11,618 nucleotides of DNA from G963674505 sp964575975. Its GTDB lineage: Bacteria; Desulfobacterota; Desulfobacteria; Desulfobacterales; SKZT01. A program made the position numbers and the translations under genes. The stretch lies in contig CAZNTU010000179.1 of assembly GCA_964575975.1 (NCBI GenBank), forward strand, positions 1 through 11,618, given 5' to 3'. This document shows, one piece after another, positions 1 to 7,530 of the stretch; the stretch's first letter is position 1; each line of letters begins with the position of its first letter. The notes below the pieces were generated by a model that searched no databases, was not told the origin of the DNA, and saw nothing but the letters and a program-made list of their open reading frames with translations.

Positions 1-2
1 TC

Positions 3-3000
3 TCCTCCGACGCCGGCGCGACGGTCGGCGCGGGCGAACACCCCCTCGAGGAGCGCCCGGTCCACTGCGTGCCGATCAAGGTCCGGATATACGACGAGGC
101 CGCGACGGCGAAAGCCCGCCGGAGCGACGAAAACGCCGAGGCCGTCTACCGGCGGGTCTACAGGCCGGAGATGCAGTTTTCGGTCTTGGACCTGGAGGAG
201 CCGAAGCTCGCGCGAACCGACGCCTCGGGCCGAACCGAAGACGTCATGGACTGGGAGATCCCGGTCGTTTCCTCCTCCGACCTTGCGGTAGACTTCGAAT
301 ACGCCCTTCTCCAGGGCGAATTCGACCCGCTCGAGTGCCTCGGACCCGAATGGACAATGGCGCTCGCCGTCGGGGACGACGAATACCCGGCCGGAATTTC
401 GTCCGGGAGGCGGAATATCGGCGTCGATCCGGACCGGCTCGACCCCGAAGGACTTCTCGCCCTCCGTCTATACAAAAACGACGATCCGGAAAACATCCTG
501 TGGGAGTTCGCGTTTTTGAAATTGGCGCTGCTGCCGTCCGAATCCTCCGACGACGAAGCGATAGAAATCAGCGCCGACGAAAGCACGACCGTCGCAAGCG
601 CGATTCTTCTGGGCGACTTTTCCTGGAAAAACAAGGAAGCCCCGGCGATCGAATGGAAAGTCGAAGGCGAGGGTTCCGTTTCCCCCCGAACGGAAACCAA
701 CGACCACGGGTGCTACTCGACGACGCTTTCGCTTCCGACGAGGGCGGGTGCGACGGCCAGGGTCGTCGCGCGGCTTTCCGACGGGTCCTCTCCGGAATTT
801 CGGACCCCCTTGTACAGGGTGGTTCCGGGCCGGCCGGCCTCCATCGAAGTACAAACCGAAGGAAAGACGGTCGTCGGCGGACTGGGCGGCATCGAGGCGA
901 CCCTGACCGTGCGGGACCGGTTCGGCAATCTCGTGGCGGACGGCACGCCGGTTTCGATCGACATACCGGACGTGCATGTGGAGGCCGGCGAAAGTACGGT
1001 GGACGGCCGTCTCGCGGCCACGATCACCGGACTGGAACGGGCGGGTGCTAAGACCATGGCCGTTTCGTGCGGCGAGGCGGCAGTCGAACGGGATCTGACG
1101 GTACACGACATCGACTTCGCCTGGAGCATCCCCGAGGCCGTCGGCACGAATCAAACCGTGACGGCCGTACTGACGGCCTCCAGCGGCTACGGCGATCTTG
1201 CGGGACTGCCGGTGCGCGCGACCGTCTTTCGCGGCAAACTGGAGGACGACGTGCTCGTTCTGGACGGCGACAACCGGGCTTCTACCCGATACCGCACAGG
1301 TCCCTTCCGGGGCGGCGCCCAGCTGTACGCCAGGGTCGGAGACAGTTCCGACTATCGCGAGTTTTTTGTGCGGGAGAGCGAGCCGGACGCGGTCCTGTCC
1401 GAAACCGTAATCGCGGGCGACAAGACCGACGACGGCGGTTTCGACGTGGACATGGAGGAAGCCGGCGCAATCCCGGTGGCCTATTTCGCCGGCTCCACCC
1501 TGGAAGTCGTCGGCGCGCCCGGGGAAACCCGCGAAATATCCGTGGGAAATCTCGCGGAGCCGGCAAGGGAGCCCGTCCTGCGCTATCCCATGGACCGAAT
1601 CGAAGACGACGGCCTGGTGATCGACGTCTTCCAGGGCATCGACGCCCGGGCGACAGGCGTATCCGTCGTTTCCGACCATCCCGAAGGATTCGGCGCCGCC
1701 TGCGAGTTCGCGGATTCGTCCTCCGTCGAGGTCCCGTTGGACGGCGCCTTGAACAGACCGTCCGATCTGGGTTTCGGTTTTTGGTTCAAGCCCGCGGCCG
1801 CCGACTCGCCAGTCGTGGACTATCCGGTGCGCAACATGAAGCTTTCCATCGACGACCAGGCGCGGCCGGTGTTCTCCGTCCGGACGACCGACGGCGTCTT
1901 CGGCGTGGCCGGCGAACCCGTCGAACTGGACCGGTGGCACCGGGTGGGGGCCGCCTTCAAGGACGGCTCCCTGTCTCTCGAGGTGGACGGGGTCCTGTAC
2001 GGAGCGTCCGCCGGCGGAACCCTCGAGGAGAACGCGTCCGCCGACTGCGGCGTTCTGATCGGAAACGGATTCCGAGGCCGCATGAGCGACTTCAGGGTCA
2101 ACGACTTTTCCAACCCCCTGCTGGTCGCGATCGACGGCGTCCACGAACGGGATTCCGTCGAAATCGGGGCCGACGGCAAAGCCCGCGTAGAAATCAGGTC
2201 CACCGGCCGCATGACCGCATGCCGGGAGCGCGACCGGCTGCGTCTGGAGCGCTTCCTGGCCCGCGACGACAAATCCTTTCTCGTCCGGCGCGCCCACGCG
2301 GCGAACTTGCCGGCCTTCTGCTCCGAGCCTCCGCCGGAGCTGGAACTCTCCGTGGAGTATCTGGAGTATTTGTTCGACTATCTCGAGAAATGCTACCTCG
2401 CCGACCGCATGGAAAAGGTCCGCGTCCGAATCGGGAGCGCCGGCGGCTTCACGGAAAAATGTCTGGGGGTGATGGAGCTTGCCAAAATCAAGGCGCTGTC
2501 CGTCGCCGCCATGAAGGCGCGCAGCGTGGTTTCCATGGCCAACTGCGTCGACGGCTTCATAACCGGCGGAAACGACTCCGGGTGGGGCATGGCGTGCGAC
2601 TTTATCTCCGGGTTTCTAGCCTACGGGGACATTCGGGATTTCGTCTTCCATTCCTACTACCTCCATTTCGGGGACGAAGGCAAGTTCGACAACGCCACGT
2701 ACACCCTCGCGGGGCTGGGGATCGTGACCAACCTGCTGCAGGTCGGCGGATTCTTCGGCGGAGGAGTGCCGGGGGTCGTCATGTCCGGGGCGGACGCCGC
2801 CGTCGGAGGGGCCAAGATGGCGGCCAAGGTCTTCCGGGCGGGCGGAAAGTCGACGAAATACCTGAACCTTCTATCCGATTTTCTGAGCAGGAACGTGATG
2901 GAGGCTCCCGACTTGAAGAAGAAGGCCGAAGCCCTGGCCAAGGTGCTGCCGGTCCTGGAATTGACCGCGGTGGTCGCCTTCTACCACGAGGATTACGAAG

Positions 3001-4106
3001 ACCTCGTCCAACTGCTTATCGCGATGGTCAAAACCGAAGGGGCCTTCGCGGATTTCGTCGAATACGTATACGAGTACACCGTGCGCGAGGACGAACCAGA
3101 TCCTCTCGCGGTCCGAAATTCGAACACCGGAAGGTGGATAGAAGACGCCTACGCTTCCATAGGCGTCCGGCCGTCGGTCAGAAAGGCGATAAACCTTTTG
3201 CGTATTTTGAAAAGGCACGCCGAAGACCTCAAGCTTGAAGAACAGGAAATATGCCGGATGCTTTCCCAACTGCAGCTTGCCAAGAAGCCTCCGATCAACG
3301 AGGGGTTGATACAGGACATGTACAAGGTTCCCATTCTGCATTCTTTTCTCAACGTCGATGCGGTGTCCCGCAAAGCGGCGCTCAAGTTAAAGTCGTTCAC
3401 ATACTCTCCGGGAATCGGTCTTCCTGAATTGCATCTCGACATTTCGGAGCTTCCGGTGGTCGAGCTTCTTGAAAACGAGGACATGGCCAAAGGCCTCGCG
3501 ATTGTGTTCGACAATTTGGGGCATCCGGCTTTCATAATGCGCCAGGGGGCTGCCCACGAGGTTCACCTGATTCACTTTTTCAAAAAAAACGGCGATGTTT
3601 TAACGGGAGTCCAGGTCAGAAAACGGATTAAGATAAAAACTGACCAATACGCGCCAGAGATCGATTTGGGAGAGCGCATCTACGATTCCGTCGTCTCAAG
3701 GGATATGGACGGACAGACCGTCGAAATTTTCTACGATTCCAAGTCCTGGGCATGGGGCGCGGACGGAAAGCCCCTCAGGGAAAGAATCCGCGATTCGATG
3801 AAATTTAACGACAACGGGGAGAAAGGAGGCGTCTACGGGCAGCTTTTCAAGGACATATGCTATATGGTAAACGGAAAAAAAGTCCGGTGGGCCTTCGACA
3901 GGAGGTGCGACAAGCACGCCGGCGAAATCCTCGAAATCGTTTTGGACGAACTGAAGAAAAACAAGAGCGCGAAAGAGGAGATGTACAAAATTTTGAATGT
4001 TCAAGAATCGGGATATAAAAAGGATGAAATGGACCTCTGGATAGATAACCGTTTGAGAGAAACCCTTGCCGATTTCGTCGAGGTGATTCCGGCAAGGCAG
4101 TTGTAA
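3..4106 (+). CDS. Large multidomain polymorphic toxin with C-terminal nuclease-like tip (5' end outside window)
   Basis: The frame is open to the left edge, so the true start lies upstream. The GTG at 69 is only the first possible start inside the window and lacks a clear ribosome site; residues below count from it. Residues ~251-345 and ~346-434 look like Ig-like repeats: the first contains RDRFGNLVADGTPVSI, typical of Big_1/invasin-type domains. Residues ~502-685 resemble a LamG-like jelly roll, with GFWFKP and DRWHRVGAAFKDGSLSLEVDG. Residues ~840-930 are hydrophobic and Gly-rich with DFISGFLAYGDIRD (GDIRD at 853-857), like pre-toxin segments of polymorphic toxins. The tip (~1147-1345) has QGAAHEVH (1159-1166), a candidate nuclease triad D1206, D1223, K1225, and GQLFKD (1257-1262). 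Composition falls near nt 3100-3200. The proposed immunity gene follows after 36 bp. Secretion route and target are unknown; residues 1-250 are unrecognised. Sure of the gene, fairly sure of the toxin reading. Confidence 0.8.
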   Translation, partial: SSDAGATVGAGEHPLEERPVHCVPIKVRIYDEAATAKARRSDENAEAVYRRVYRPEMQFSVLDLEEPKLARTDASGRTEDVMDWEIPVVSSSDLAVDFEYALLQGEFDPLECLGPEWTMALAVGDDEYPAGISSGRRNIGVDPDRLDPEGLLALRLYKNDDPENILWEFAFLKLALLPSESSDDEAIEISADESTTVASAILLGDFSWKNKEAPAIEWKVEGEGSVSPRTETNDHGCYSTTLSLPTRAGATARVVARLSDGSSPEFRTPLYRVVPGRPASIEVQTEGKTVVGGLGGIEATLTVRDRFGNLVADGTPVSIDIPDVHVEAGESTVDGRLAATITGLERAGAKTMAVSCGEAAVERDLTVHDIDFAWSIPEAVGTNQTVTAVLTASSGYGDLAGLPVRATVFRGKLEDDVLVLDGDNRASTRYRTGPFRGGAQLYARVGDSSDYREFFVRESEPDAVLSETVIAGDKTDDGGFDVDMEEAGAIPVAYFAGSTLEVVGAPGETREISVGNLAEPAREPVLRYPMDRIEDDGLVIDVFQGIDARATGVSVVSDHPEGFGAACEFADSSSVEVPLDGALNRPSDLGFGFWFKPAAADSPVVDYPVRNMKLSIDDQARPVFSVRTTDGVFGVAGEPVELDRWHRVGAAFKDGSLSLEVDGVLYGASAGGTLEENASADCGVLIGNGFRGRMSDFRVNDFSNPLLVAIDGVHERDSVEIGADGKARVEIRSTGRMTACRERDRLRLERFLARDDKSFLVRRAHAANLPAFCSEPPPELELSVEYLEYLFDYLEKCYLADRMEKVRVRIGSAGGFTEKCLGVMELAKIKALSVAAMKARSVVSMANCVDGFITGGNDSGWGMACDFISGFLAYGDIRDFVFHSYYLHFGDEGKFDNATYTLAGLGIVTNLLQVGGFFGGGVPGVVMSGADAAVGGAKMAAKVFRAGGKSTKYLNLLSDFLSRNVMEAPDLKKKAEALAKVLPVLELTAVVAFYHEDYEDLVQLLIAMVKTEGAFADFVEYVYEYTVREDEPDPLAVRNSNTGRWIEDAYASIGVRPSVRKAINLLRILKRHAEDLKLEEQEICRMLSQLQLAKKPPINEGLIQDMYKVPILHSFLNVDAVSRKAALKLKSFTYSPGIGLPELHLDISELPVVELLENEDMAKGLAIVFDNLGHPAFIMRQGAAHEVHLIHFFKKNGDVLTGVQVRKRIKIKTDQYAPEIDLGERIYDSVVSRDMDGQTVEIFYDSKSWAWGADGKPLRERIRDSMKFNDNGEKGGVYGQLFKDICYMVNGKKVRWAFDRRCDKHAGEILEIVLDELKKNKSAKEEMYKILNVQESGYKKDEMDLWIDNRLRETLADFVEVIPARQL
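3507..4106 (+). other. Toxin tip module, PD-(D/E)xK-like
   Basis: This is the part of the big protein (residues 1147-1345) that aligns with the orphan module at 6891-7493. Shared landmarks in order are QGAAHE(V/L)H, TG(V/I)Q, YD, a hydrophobic strand ending D(S/C)K, GQLF(K/R)D, and a C-terminal stretch ending in FVEV or FVVV. The YD aspartate followed 13-17 residues later by D-x-K fits motifs II and III of the restriction-endonuclease fold. The glutamate of QGAAHE could be the helix-1 acid. The alignment was made by eye and nuclease activity is inferred. Confidence 0.55.
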
Positions 4107-4142
4107 AATAGATAGACATGGATTGTCACGGAGGATTAAAAA

Positions 4143-5534
4143 ATGTTCTATGGGCTAATCAAAGAGTATCCGGACGCGGTTTGGCTTACCGTCCGCGACG
4201 GCGCGCTTTATTTCCAGGACGAAGAAAGAATCAGAAGGATCGAATCTGGCGGATGCGGGGTCGTCTTCAGGCGCAAATGGCTCGAAGAATGGGAGTTCGG
4301 CCTGGGAGGGCTGTGGGTCCAGTGCAGGGACGAAAATTTCGAACTGAAGGACCGCTACGAGTTCGTGGACCTTTTCGGAACCGGGAAAAGCTACGAACCC
4401 GTAGAAATAGAATACGCACGCTTTTTTATCGGCCAGAAGTCGTTCGGCCAAAAAGATAACAAGCTCTTTGCTAAGGACTTCGAAAAAAACGAGAAAAAAT
4501 CGGTTTCCATCCGCCATCCTTGCTTTATTGTCTCCGACGGCAATTATATCTTTGGATCAAGCGATGGAAAGGAATTCGCCTGCTTTGATATCGACTTGAA
4601 TGAGCTGTGGAACTATCCGCACGACAAGTGGCTGCATTTCTACGGAAACAAACCCCTGCCGACCCTGTGGAAAAATCTGTGCATATGCAACCTGGGATCC
4701 GACCGCAAGACGAAAAAAAACGGGGAGATCGTGGCTCTCGAAAAGGAAACCGGCAGGCTGGTCTGGAGAAGGCTTTTCGAAAACGAGGCATCCAAGTGCC
4801 TCGCGTTCGGGGACAGACTGTACGTCGCCTCGGCGGGGCGGATGATCGTCCTGGACGCCGCCACGGGGGAGATTTTGCTGGACGAGGATTCGGGATTCGA
4901 AAAATCCAGGCAGGACGAAGTTCTCTGGACGGACGGCGAGTTTCTGTGCATGGTGAACCCGTTTAGCCACGGCAGCATCCGTGTTTTTTCTGGAGACGGC
5001 AAGCGAATGGTCCAGGAGCTTAGATACCCCGACCCCTACTTGTTCAGCTTCGTGCCGCCGGTAAAGTTCAACGACAGTTTCTATTGCAGTCTACCCTCAA
5101 TTCCATACACTTTCTCCGGTGTAAGAGGCGCGCTTTTGAAATTGCGACCCGTCCGCGAGGGAGAGGAACCCGGAATCCATTTCGAAAAATGGCCGGAGCA
5201 CGAGGTCAAAACCGTCAAGGAGGGAAGATACCAGGCGTATCATGTCTTCATGAAAGACGAAGATCCGGATCGAATATTTCGCTACGGCGTTATCAAAATA
5301 CGCGAAATCGCCGCAAAGCACGGCTTTCATACGTTTTGCAACGAAGACTGGCGCGACAAGAAATTCAACGGCAACATCTACTTTACGGCCCCGGTGAAGG
5401 CTTTCGGAAGCGGCGGAGACAAGATGCTCGAGGAACTGGCGCACGCGGTGGACTATTACGTCAGATCGTTGAAAGTATTCGCGGGCAACCGCAAAGGCAA
5501 AATCAAACTCGAAATAGTTCCCGCGAAAGAATGA
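4143..5534 (+). CDS. Beta-propeller (PQQ-repeat-like) protein, proposed immunity protein 1
   Basis: A 463-residue protein with no signal peptide or membrane segment, so probably cytoplasmic. ATG at 4143 follows a GGAGG at 4130-4134 with good spacing and starts 36 bp after the toxin stop. The middle carries degenerate repeats of PQQ-like propeller type: IVALEKETGRLVWRR, then MIVLDAATGEILLDEDSGF, and ACFDIDLNELWNY earlier. After the propeller, residues ~350-440 form a separate conserved domain with PEHE (351-354), FRYG and DKKFNG (405-410), which recurs in the paralogue at 7531-8970. The N-terminus (GLIKEYPDAV) and YEFVDLFGTGK are also shared. Position directly behind a toxin tip, and co-duplication with that tip, argue for immunity; a chaperone or accessory role cannot be excluded. 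PQQ enzyme activity is unlikely: there is no export signal. Confidence 0.75.
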   Translation: MFYGLIKEYPDAVWLTVRDGALYFQDEERIRRIESGGCGVVFRRKWLEEWEFGLGGLWVQCRDENFELKDRYEFVDLFGTGKSYEPVEIEYARFFIGQKSFGQKDNKLFAKDFEKNEKKSVSIRHPCFIVSDGNYIFGSSDGKEFACFDIDLNELWNYPHDKWLHFYGNKPLPTLWKNLCICNLGSDRKTKKNGEIVALEKETGRLVWRRLFENEASKCLAFGDRLYVASAGRMIVLDAATGEILLDEDSGFEKSRQDEVLWTDGEFLCMVNPFSHGSIRVFSGDGKRMVQELRYPDPYLFSFVPPVKFNDSFYCSLPSIPYTFSGVRGALLKLRPVREGEEPGIHFEKWPEHEVKTVKEGRYQAYHVFMKDEDPDRIFRYGVIKIREIAAKHGFHTFCNEDWRDKKFNGNIYFTAPVKAFGSGGDKMLEELAHAVDYYVRSLKVFAGNRKGKIKLEIVPAKE

Positions 5535-5603
5535 AGTTTCCGTTGCCCAAGGCAGATGGAAAGGCGGCGCAAACGAAACGACAATCGAAAAAGGAGAATC
5601 GGA

Positions 5604-6029
5604 ATGTCCGGCAAGACGTTGAACGCATCTTTGATCGGGTTTGTAAACGCGGCGCTCGATGACGCGGCCAATTCCCTGAAATCGGGAATCGATCCCGTCG
5701 CGCCTTTCGCGATGACATGGGATACGGACGGCATACCGTCCGTTCGGCGATGCTTTTCCGATGATTACCACGACGCCGTCAAATTGGCCGTCGAGGTCGC
5801 CGAAGGCAAAGCGGACGATTCGAAAGCCTATTGCGTCGCCTGGAGCGGATACGTGACAAGGGCGAACGAACGACACGACGCGATATTGGTGGAAGGCGGT
5901 GAAAAGGGGGATGAAAAGGCCGTGTTAATGGCGATGCTCTACCGTTCTCGCACGAACGAAACCCCTTTCGAGGAAATCGGAAATGTGATGCTTCTTGAAT
6001 ATCGCAAAAATCTGTTGCACCCGCGATGA
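5604..6029 (+). CDS. Small unrecognised protein in the toxin-immunity operon
   Basis: A 141-residue soluble protein with no signal peptide or membrane segment. I chose the ATG at 5604 because AAGGAG (5591-5596) precedes it at proper spacing; the frame extends 16 codons further upstream without such a site. It begins 69 bp after the upstream stop, on the same strand, so it is probably co-transcribed. Notable stretches are PFAMTWDTDGIPSVRRCF, followed by an acidic helix, then AWSGYVTRANERHDAILVEGGEKG and AMLYRSR. These resemble a widespread type of small uncharacterised bacterial protein, but I cannot name a family. A second immunity or accessory role is possible from position alone. No equivalent follows the second cassette. 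Confidence 0.7.
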   Translation: MSGKTLNASLIGFVNAALDDAANSLKSGIDPVAPFAMTWDTDGIPSVRRCFSDDYHDAVKLAVEVAEGKADDSKAYCVAWSGYVTRANERHDAILVEGGEKGDEKAVLMAMLYRSRTNETPFEEIGNVMLLEYRKNLLHPR

Positions 6030-6313
6030 ATTCGAAAATTGCCGATCAGGGCTTGTTGCCGTTCCGATTACGATCCGCAGCTCGCTCGGCCTTCAGGACA
6101 AAACAGAACACCCATGATCGGCTGCAAATCGGCGAGAAAATGTTGCAGGCGGTGAAGATAGCCAATGTTCGAGAGTATCGTAAAGGGCGCCAACCCGATA
6201 CCGCCGGATTTTTCCGCGGTTCCGGGCAAATATGGAAAAACTACCGGATAGACGTTAAGGCGACCGCCGCCGGATTGCCGCCTTGGCCAAATCGGACCGA
6301 TTTAACCGGTTCC
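6030..6313. other. Gene-poor stretch after the first cassette
   Basis: No convincing gene. An ATG at 6026 overlaps the upstream stop as ATGA and opens a 123-codon frame to 6397. It has no ribosome site of its own and its last ~25 codons are antisense to the lepB remnant, so I do not call it. No terminator or repeat was seen here. Confidence 0.4.
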
Positions 6314-6400
6314 GTCAGCGAACCCGCCTTCCGATGCGCGCCGGGTCTTTCGACCATACGACGAACAAGGCCTTTCCTTCGATGTTTTCCAGCTTGACCG
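6314..6400. repeat. Copy 1 of an 87-bp repeat (lepB 3' end)
   Basis: Direct repeat of 10117-10203, with 4 mismatches in 87 aligned bases and no gap. Similarity stops at about the lepB stop codon on one side and abruptly inside the gene on the other. Confidence 0.9.
6315..6400 (-). pseudogene. Remnant of lepB 3' end (signal peptidase I C-terminus)
   Basis: On the minus strand this encodes the last ~28 residues of signal peptidase I, through KALFVVWSKDPARIGRRVR and a TGA stop. It matches the end of the intact lepB at 10118. The repeat is 83 of 87 bases identical and starts right at the stop codon. Two of the four differences are silent (GTT/GTG valine, TTG/CTG leucine) and the other two make one Lys/Arg change. 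No catalytic residues are present, so it is non-functional. The mostly silent pattern suggests it derives from another functional lepB allele. Confidence 0.85.
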
Positions 6401-6407
6401 TGATAGG

Positions 6408-6435
6408 GGACGTTATGTTGCGAACGTGCAAAACG
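6408..6435. repeat. Short imperfect repeat, copy 1 (end of a minus-strand frame)
   Basis: Matches 9604-9631 at 24 of 28 bases. Differences are spaced at multiples of three bases and are synonymous in the minus-strand frame ending FCTFAT-stop. Confidence 0.6.
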
Positions 6436-6655
6436 CGATTTCCAAAGCGCCGACGACGATCTCGTCCGTCGGGTCGTTCGCGGTTTGTCCGCCTTCCAGG
6501 AAGAACGTTGCCGGACAGGCTTTGAAGGTCCGGCAACGCTGCCATAGGATGCCTTTCCCGTCAATCCGCCAACCTTGGATTTCAAACCGCTCGGTACGTT
6601 CTGAACGAACGTCTCCCATCACGAACGTTGAGGCAAACGACCTCGGGAGGGACAA
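6413..6655 (-). pseudogene. Unrecognised coding-like frame, probable C-terminal gene remnant
   Basis: A minus-strand frame of up to 80 codons; the most coding-like part runs from the ATG at 6620. It includes GWRIDGKGILWQRCRTF, EGGQTANDPTDEIVVGAL and ends FCTFAT. I see no ribosome site at either possible start. A copy of the final codons recurs at 9604-9631, and all four base differences fall at third positions of this frame and are silent. That supports it having been a real coding frame. It lies just upstream (in minus-strand order) of the lepB remnant. Family unknown; possibly a truncated gene carried in with the lepB fragment. Confidence 0.45.
6506..6538. repeat. Perfect 11-bp inverted repeat with 11-base loop
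   Basis: CGTTGCCGGAC at 6506-6516 pairs exactly with GTCCGGCAACG at 6528-6538. There is no T-run on either side, so it is not a standard intrinsic terminator. It lies inside the minus-strand remnant frame, where it encodes RCRTFKACPA, and may be incidental to that coding. Confidence 0.6.
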
Positions 6656-6890
6656 TCCAGGGCCTTTCTCCGAACACTGAAGCTGGATAGGGAATGGTTG
6701 GCGGTCGCCCAGGATGGCGGGATGCCGGATAAACGCAGCGATAAGCCGCAGTGTTCGCCGAAGGAGAGGGATGCCGAGACCGCAAATACAGCGCCAGGGG
6801 GGCGCCCGAAAATCGTGTGTTACTATTAAGTTTTTGTATTTATTGTCTTTATTAAATTTTTTTAGCTTTTGCTTGACAGGGGGAATATAG
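6656..6890. other. Intergenic junction with sharp drop in GC
   Basis: No supported gene. Up to about 6820 the sequence is GC-rich. From about 6820 to 6890 it becomes strongly AT-rich, then runs into the lower-GC orphan toxin module. This is the likely left boundary of the second cassette. Promoter activity in the AT-rich part is possible, but no -35/-10 pair with normal spacing is visible: TTGACA at 6873-6878 has no matching -10 at 16-18 bases. Confidence 0.5.
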
Positions 6891-6900
6891 AATGTCCCCC
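6878..6900 (+). promoter_or_regulatory. Shine-Dalgarno, ATG and C5 tract one base out of frame with the orphan toxin
   Basis: AGGGGG at 6878-6883 lies 8 bases before an ATG at 6892. As written, this ATG reads MSPITQNLKS and stops at 6922-6924. The toxin-module frame is offset by one base, and the C5 run at 6896-6900 sits immediately after the ATG. One extra C, or a -1 slip there, would join the ATG to the toxin frame, giving MSPHHAKFEK. G5 and C5 can also pair as a small hairpin (GGGGGA with TCCCCC). Confidence 0.45.
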
Positions 6901-6947
6901 ATCACGCAAAATTTGAAAAGCTGACCGGAAATGCCCGCCTTAAGGCA

Positions 6948-7493
6948 TTGGCAGAGTGTCAAGGAGCAGCTCATGAATTGCACGCCATCATAAAACGAAT
7001 TAATATGGGTTCTATAAACGATATCACTGGAATACAGAAAGAAGTCGATATTAAAGATATCTTCGAAAACCCGTATCAATATCGGAAATACGACTATACG
7101 GCCATTGTGAACGAACAGGAGAAATTCATCGACTGCAAAGCTATAGATCCAAAATATGTCCTTGATGAGGTGCGACGGTCCCTGATTTACCACGGCCTCG
7201 GTAAAACCGGCAATCCCGAGCATGGTCAACTATTCCGCGATCTAATAAAAATGGGGCCGACAGGTCCCTTTAACACACACATCATGGAGCTGGACGGTCG
7301 CAGTTTGAACGAAGGCTTCGAGACGTTGATTCCGGAAAAGATCATATCCATGCTCAGAGGTGGCCCGAAGGAGGCCAGCGATGTCGGGGATAGATTGAGG
7401 AAAAGCCTGGGTTTGAATAGGGATGAATGGAAAGATTATCTGATTGATTTGAAAGACGGTTTGATGGATGGGTTTGTCGTAGTCACCCCTTAA
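6948..7493 (+). CDS. Orphan toxin-tip module (PD-(D/E)xK-like), probably silent or truncated
   Basis: The open frame really runs from 6891, after a TAG at 6888, giving about 200 codons. The first usable start is the TTG at 6948, which lacks a ribosome site. The product matches only the tip of the large toxin: QGAAHELH (5-12), TGIQ, YD with D49, FIDCK with D62 and K64, GQLFRD (93-98), and an acidic C-terminus ending FVVV. No delivery domains precede it. Codons in the conserved QGAAHE motif differ from the large toxin at nearly every third position, so the copies diverged long ago. One hand-counted 60-base line (7021-7080) is 33% GC, against 60-70% in the N-terminal part of the toxin gene, suggesting transfer. 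Its paralogous immunity gene follows after 37 bp. It could be a silent cassette, a free-standing toxin with a non-standard start, or a decaying remnant. Confidence 0.65.
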   Translation: MAECQGAAHELHAIIKRINMGSINDITGIQKEVDIKDIFENPYQYRKYDYTAIVNEQEKFIDCKAIDPKYVLDEVRRSLIYHGLGKTGNPEHGQLFRDLIKMGPTGPFNTHIMELDGRSLNEGFETLIPEKIISMLRGGPKEASDVGDRLRKSLGLNRDEWKDYLIDLKDGLMDGFVVVTP

Positions 7494-7530
7494 ACGGTTA
7501 GCTTAGACGATTTAATTAGGAGATTTTGCC

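Noticed and set aside
468..2297. A 609-codon minus-strand open frame inside the toxin gene
   Set aside because: It is the antisense shadow of a GC-rich gene. The plus-strand frame has recognisable Ig-like and LamG-like domains and the minus-strand product has none.
1067..3238. A 723-codon plus-strand open frame overlapping the toxin gene
   Set aside because: Its product is an Arg/Gly-rich, low-complexity shadow in an alternative frame of GC-rich DNA.
5531..5662. A 43-codon frame overlapping the end of the first immunity gene as ATGA
   Set aside because: It has no clear ribosome site and overlaps the well-supported start of the gene at 5604. The AAGGAG inside it serves that gene.
6026..6397. 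A 123-codon frame overlapping the 5604-6029 gene stop as ATGA
   Set aside because: Its C-terminal part is antisense to the lepB remnant and the rest has no recognisable content.
6677..6829. A frame with LKLDREWLAVAQ that faintly recalls the end of an IS3-type OrfA
   Set aside because: The match is a few residues only. There are no terminal inverted repeats, target duplications or DDE catalytic region.
6873..6893. TTGACA with a TATAGAAT nearby, considered as a sigma-70 promoter for the orphan module
   Set aside because: The two boxes are only 7 bases apart, and nothing like a -10 lies at 16-18 bases.
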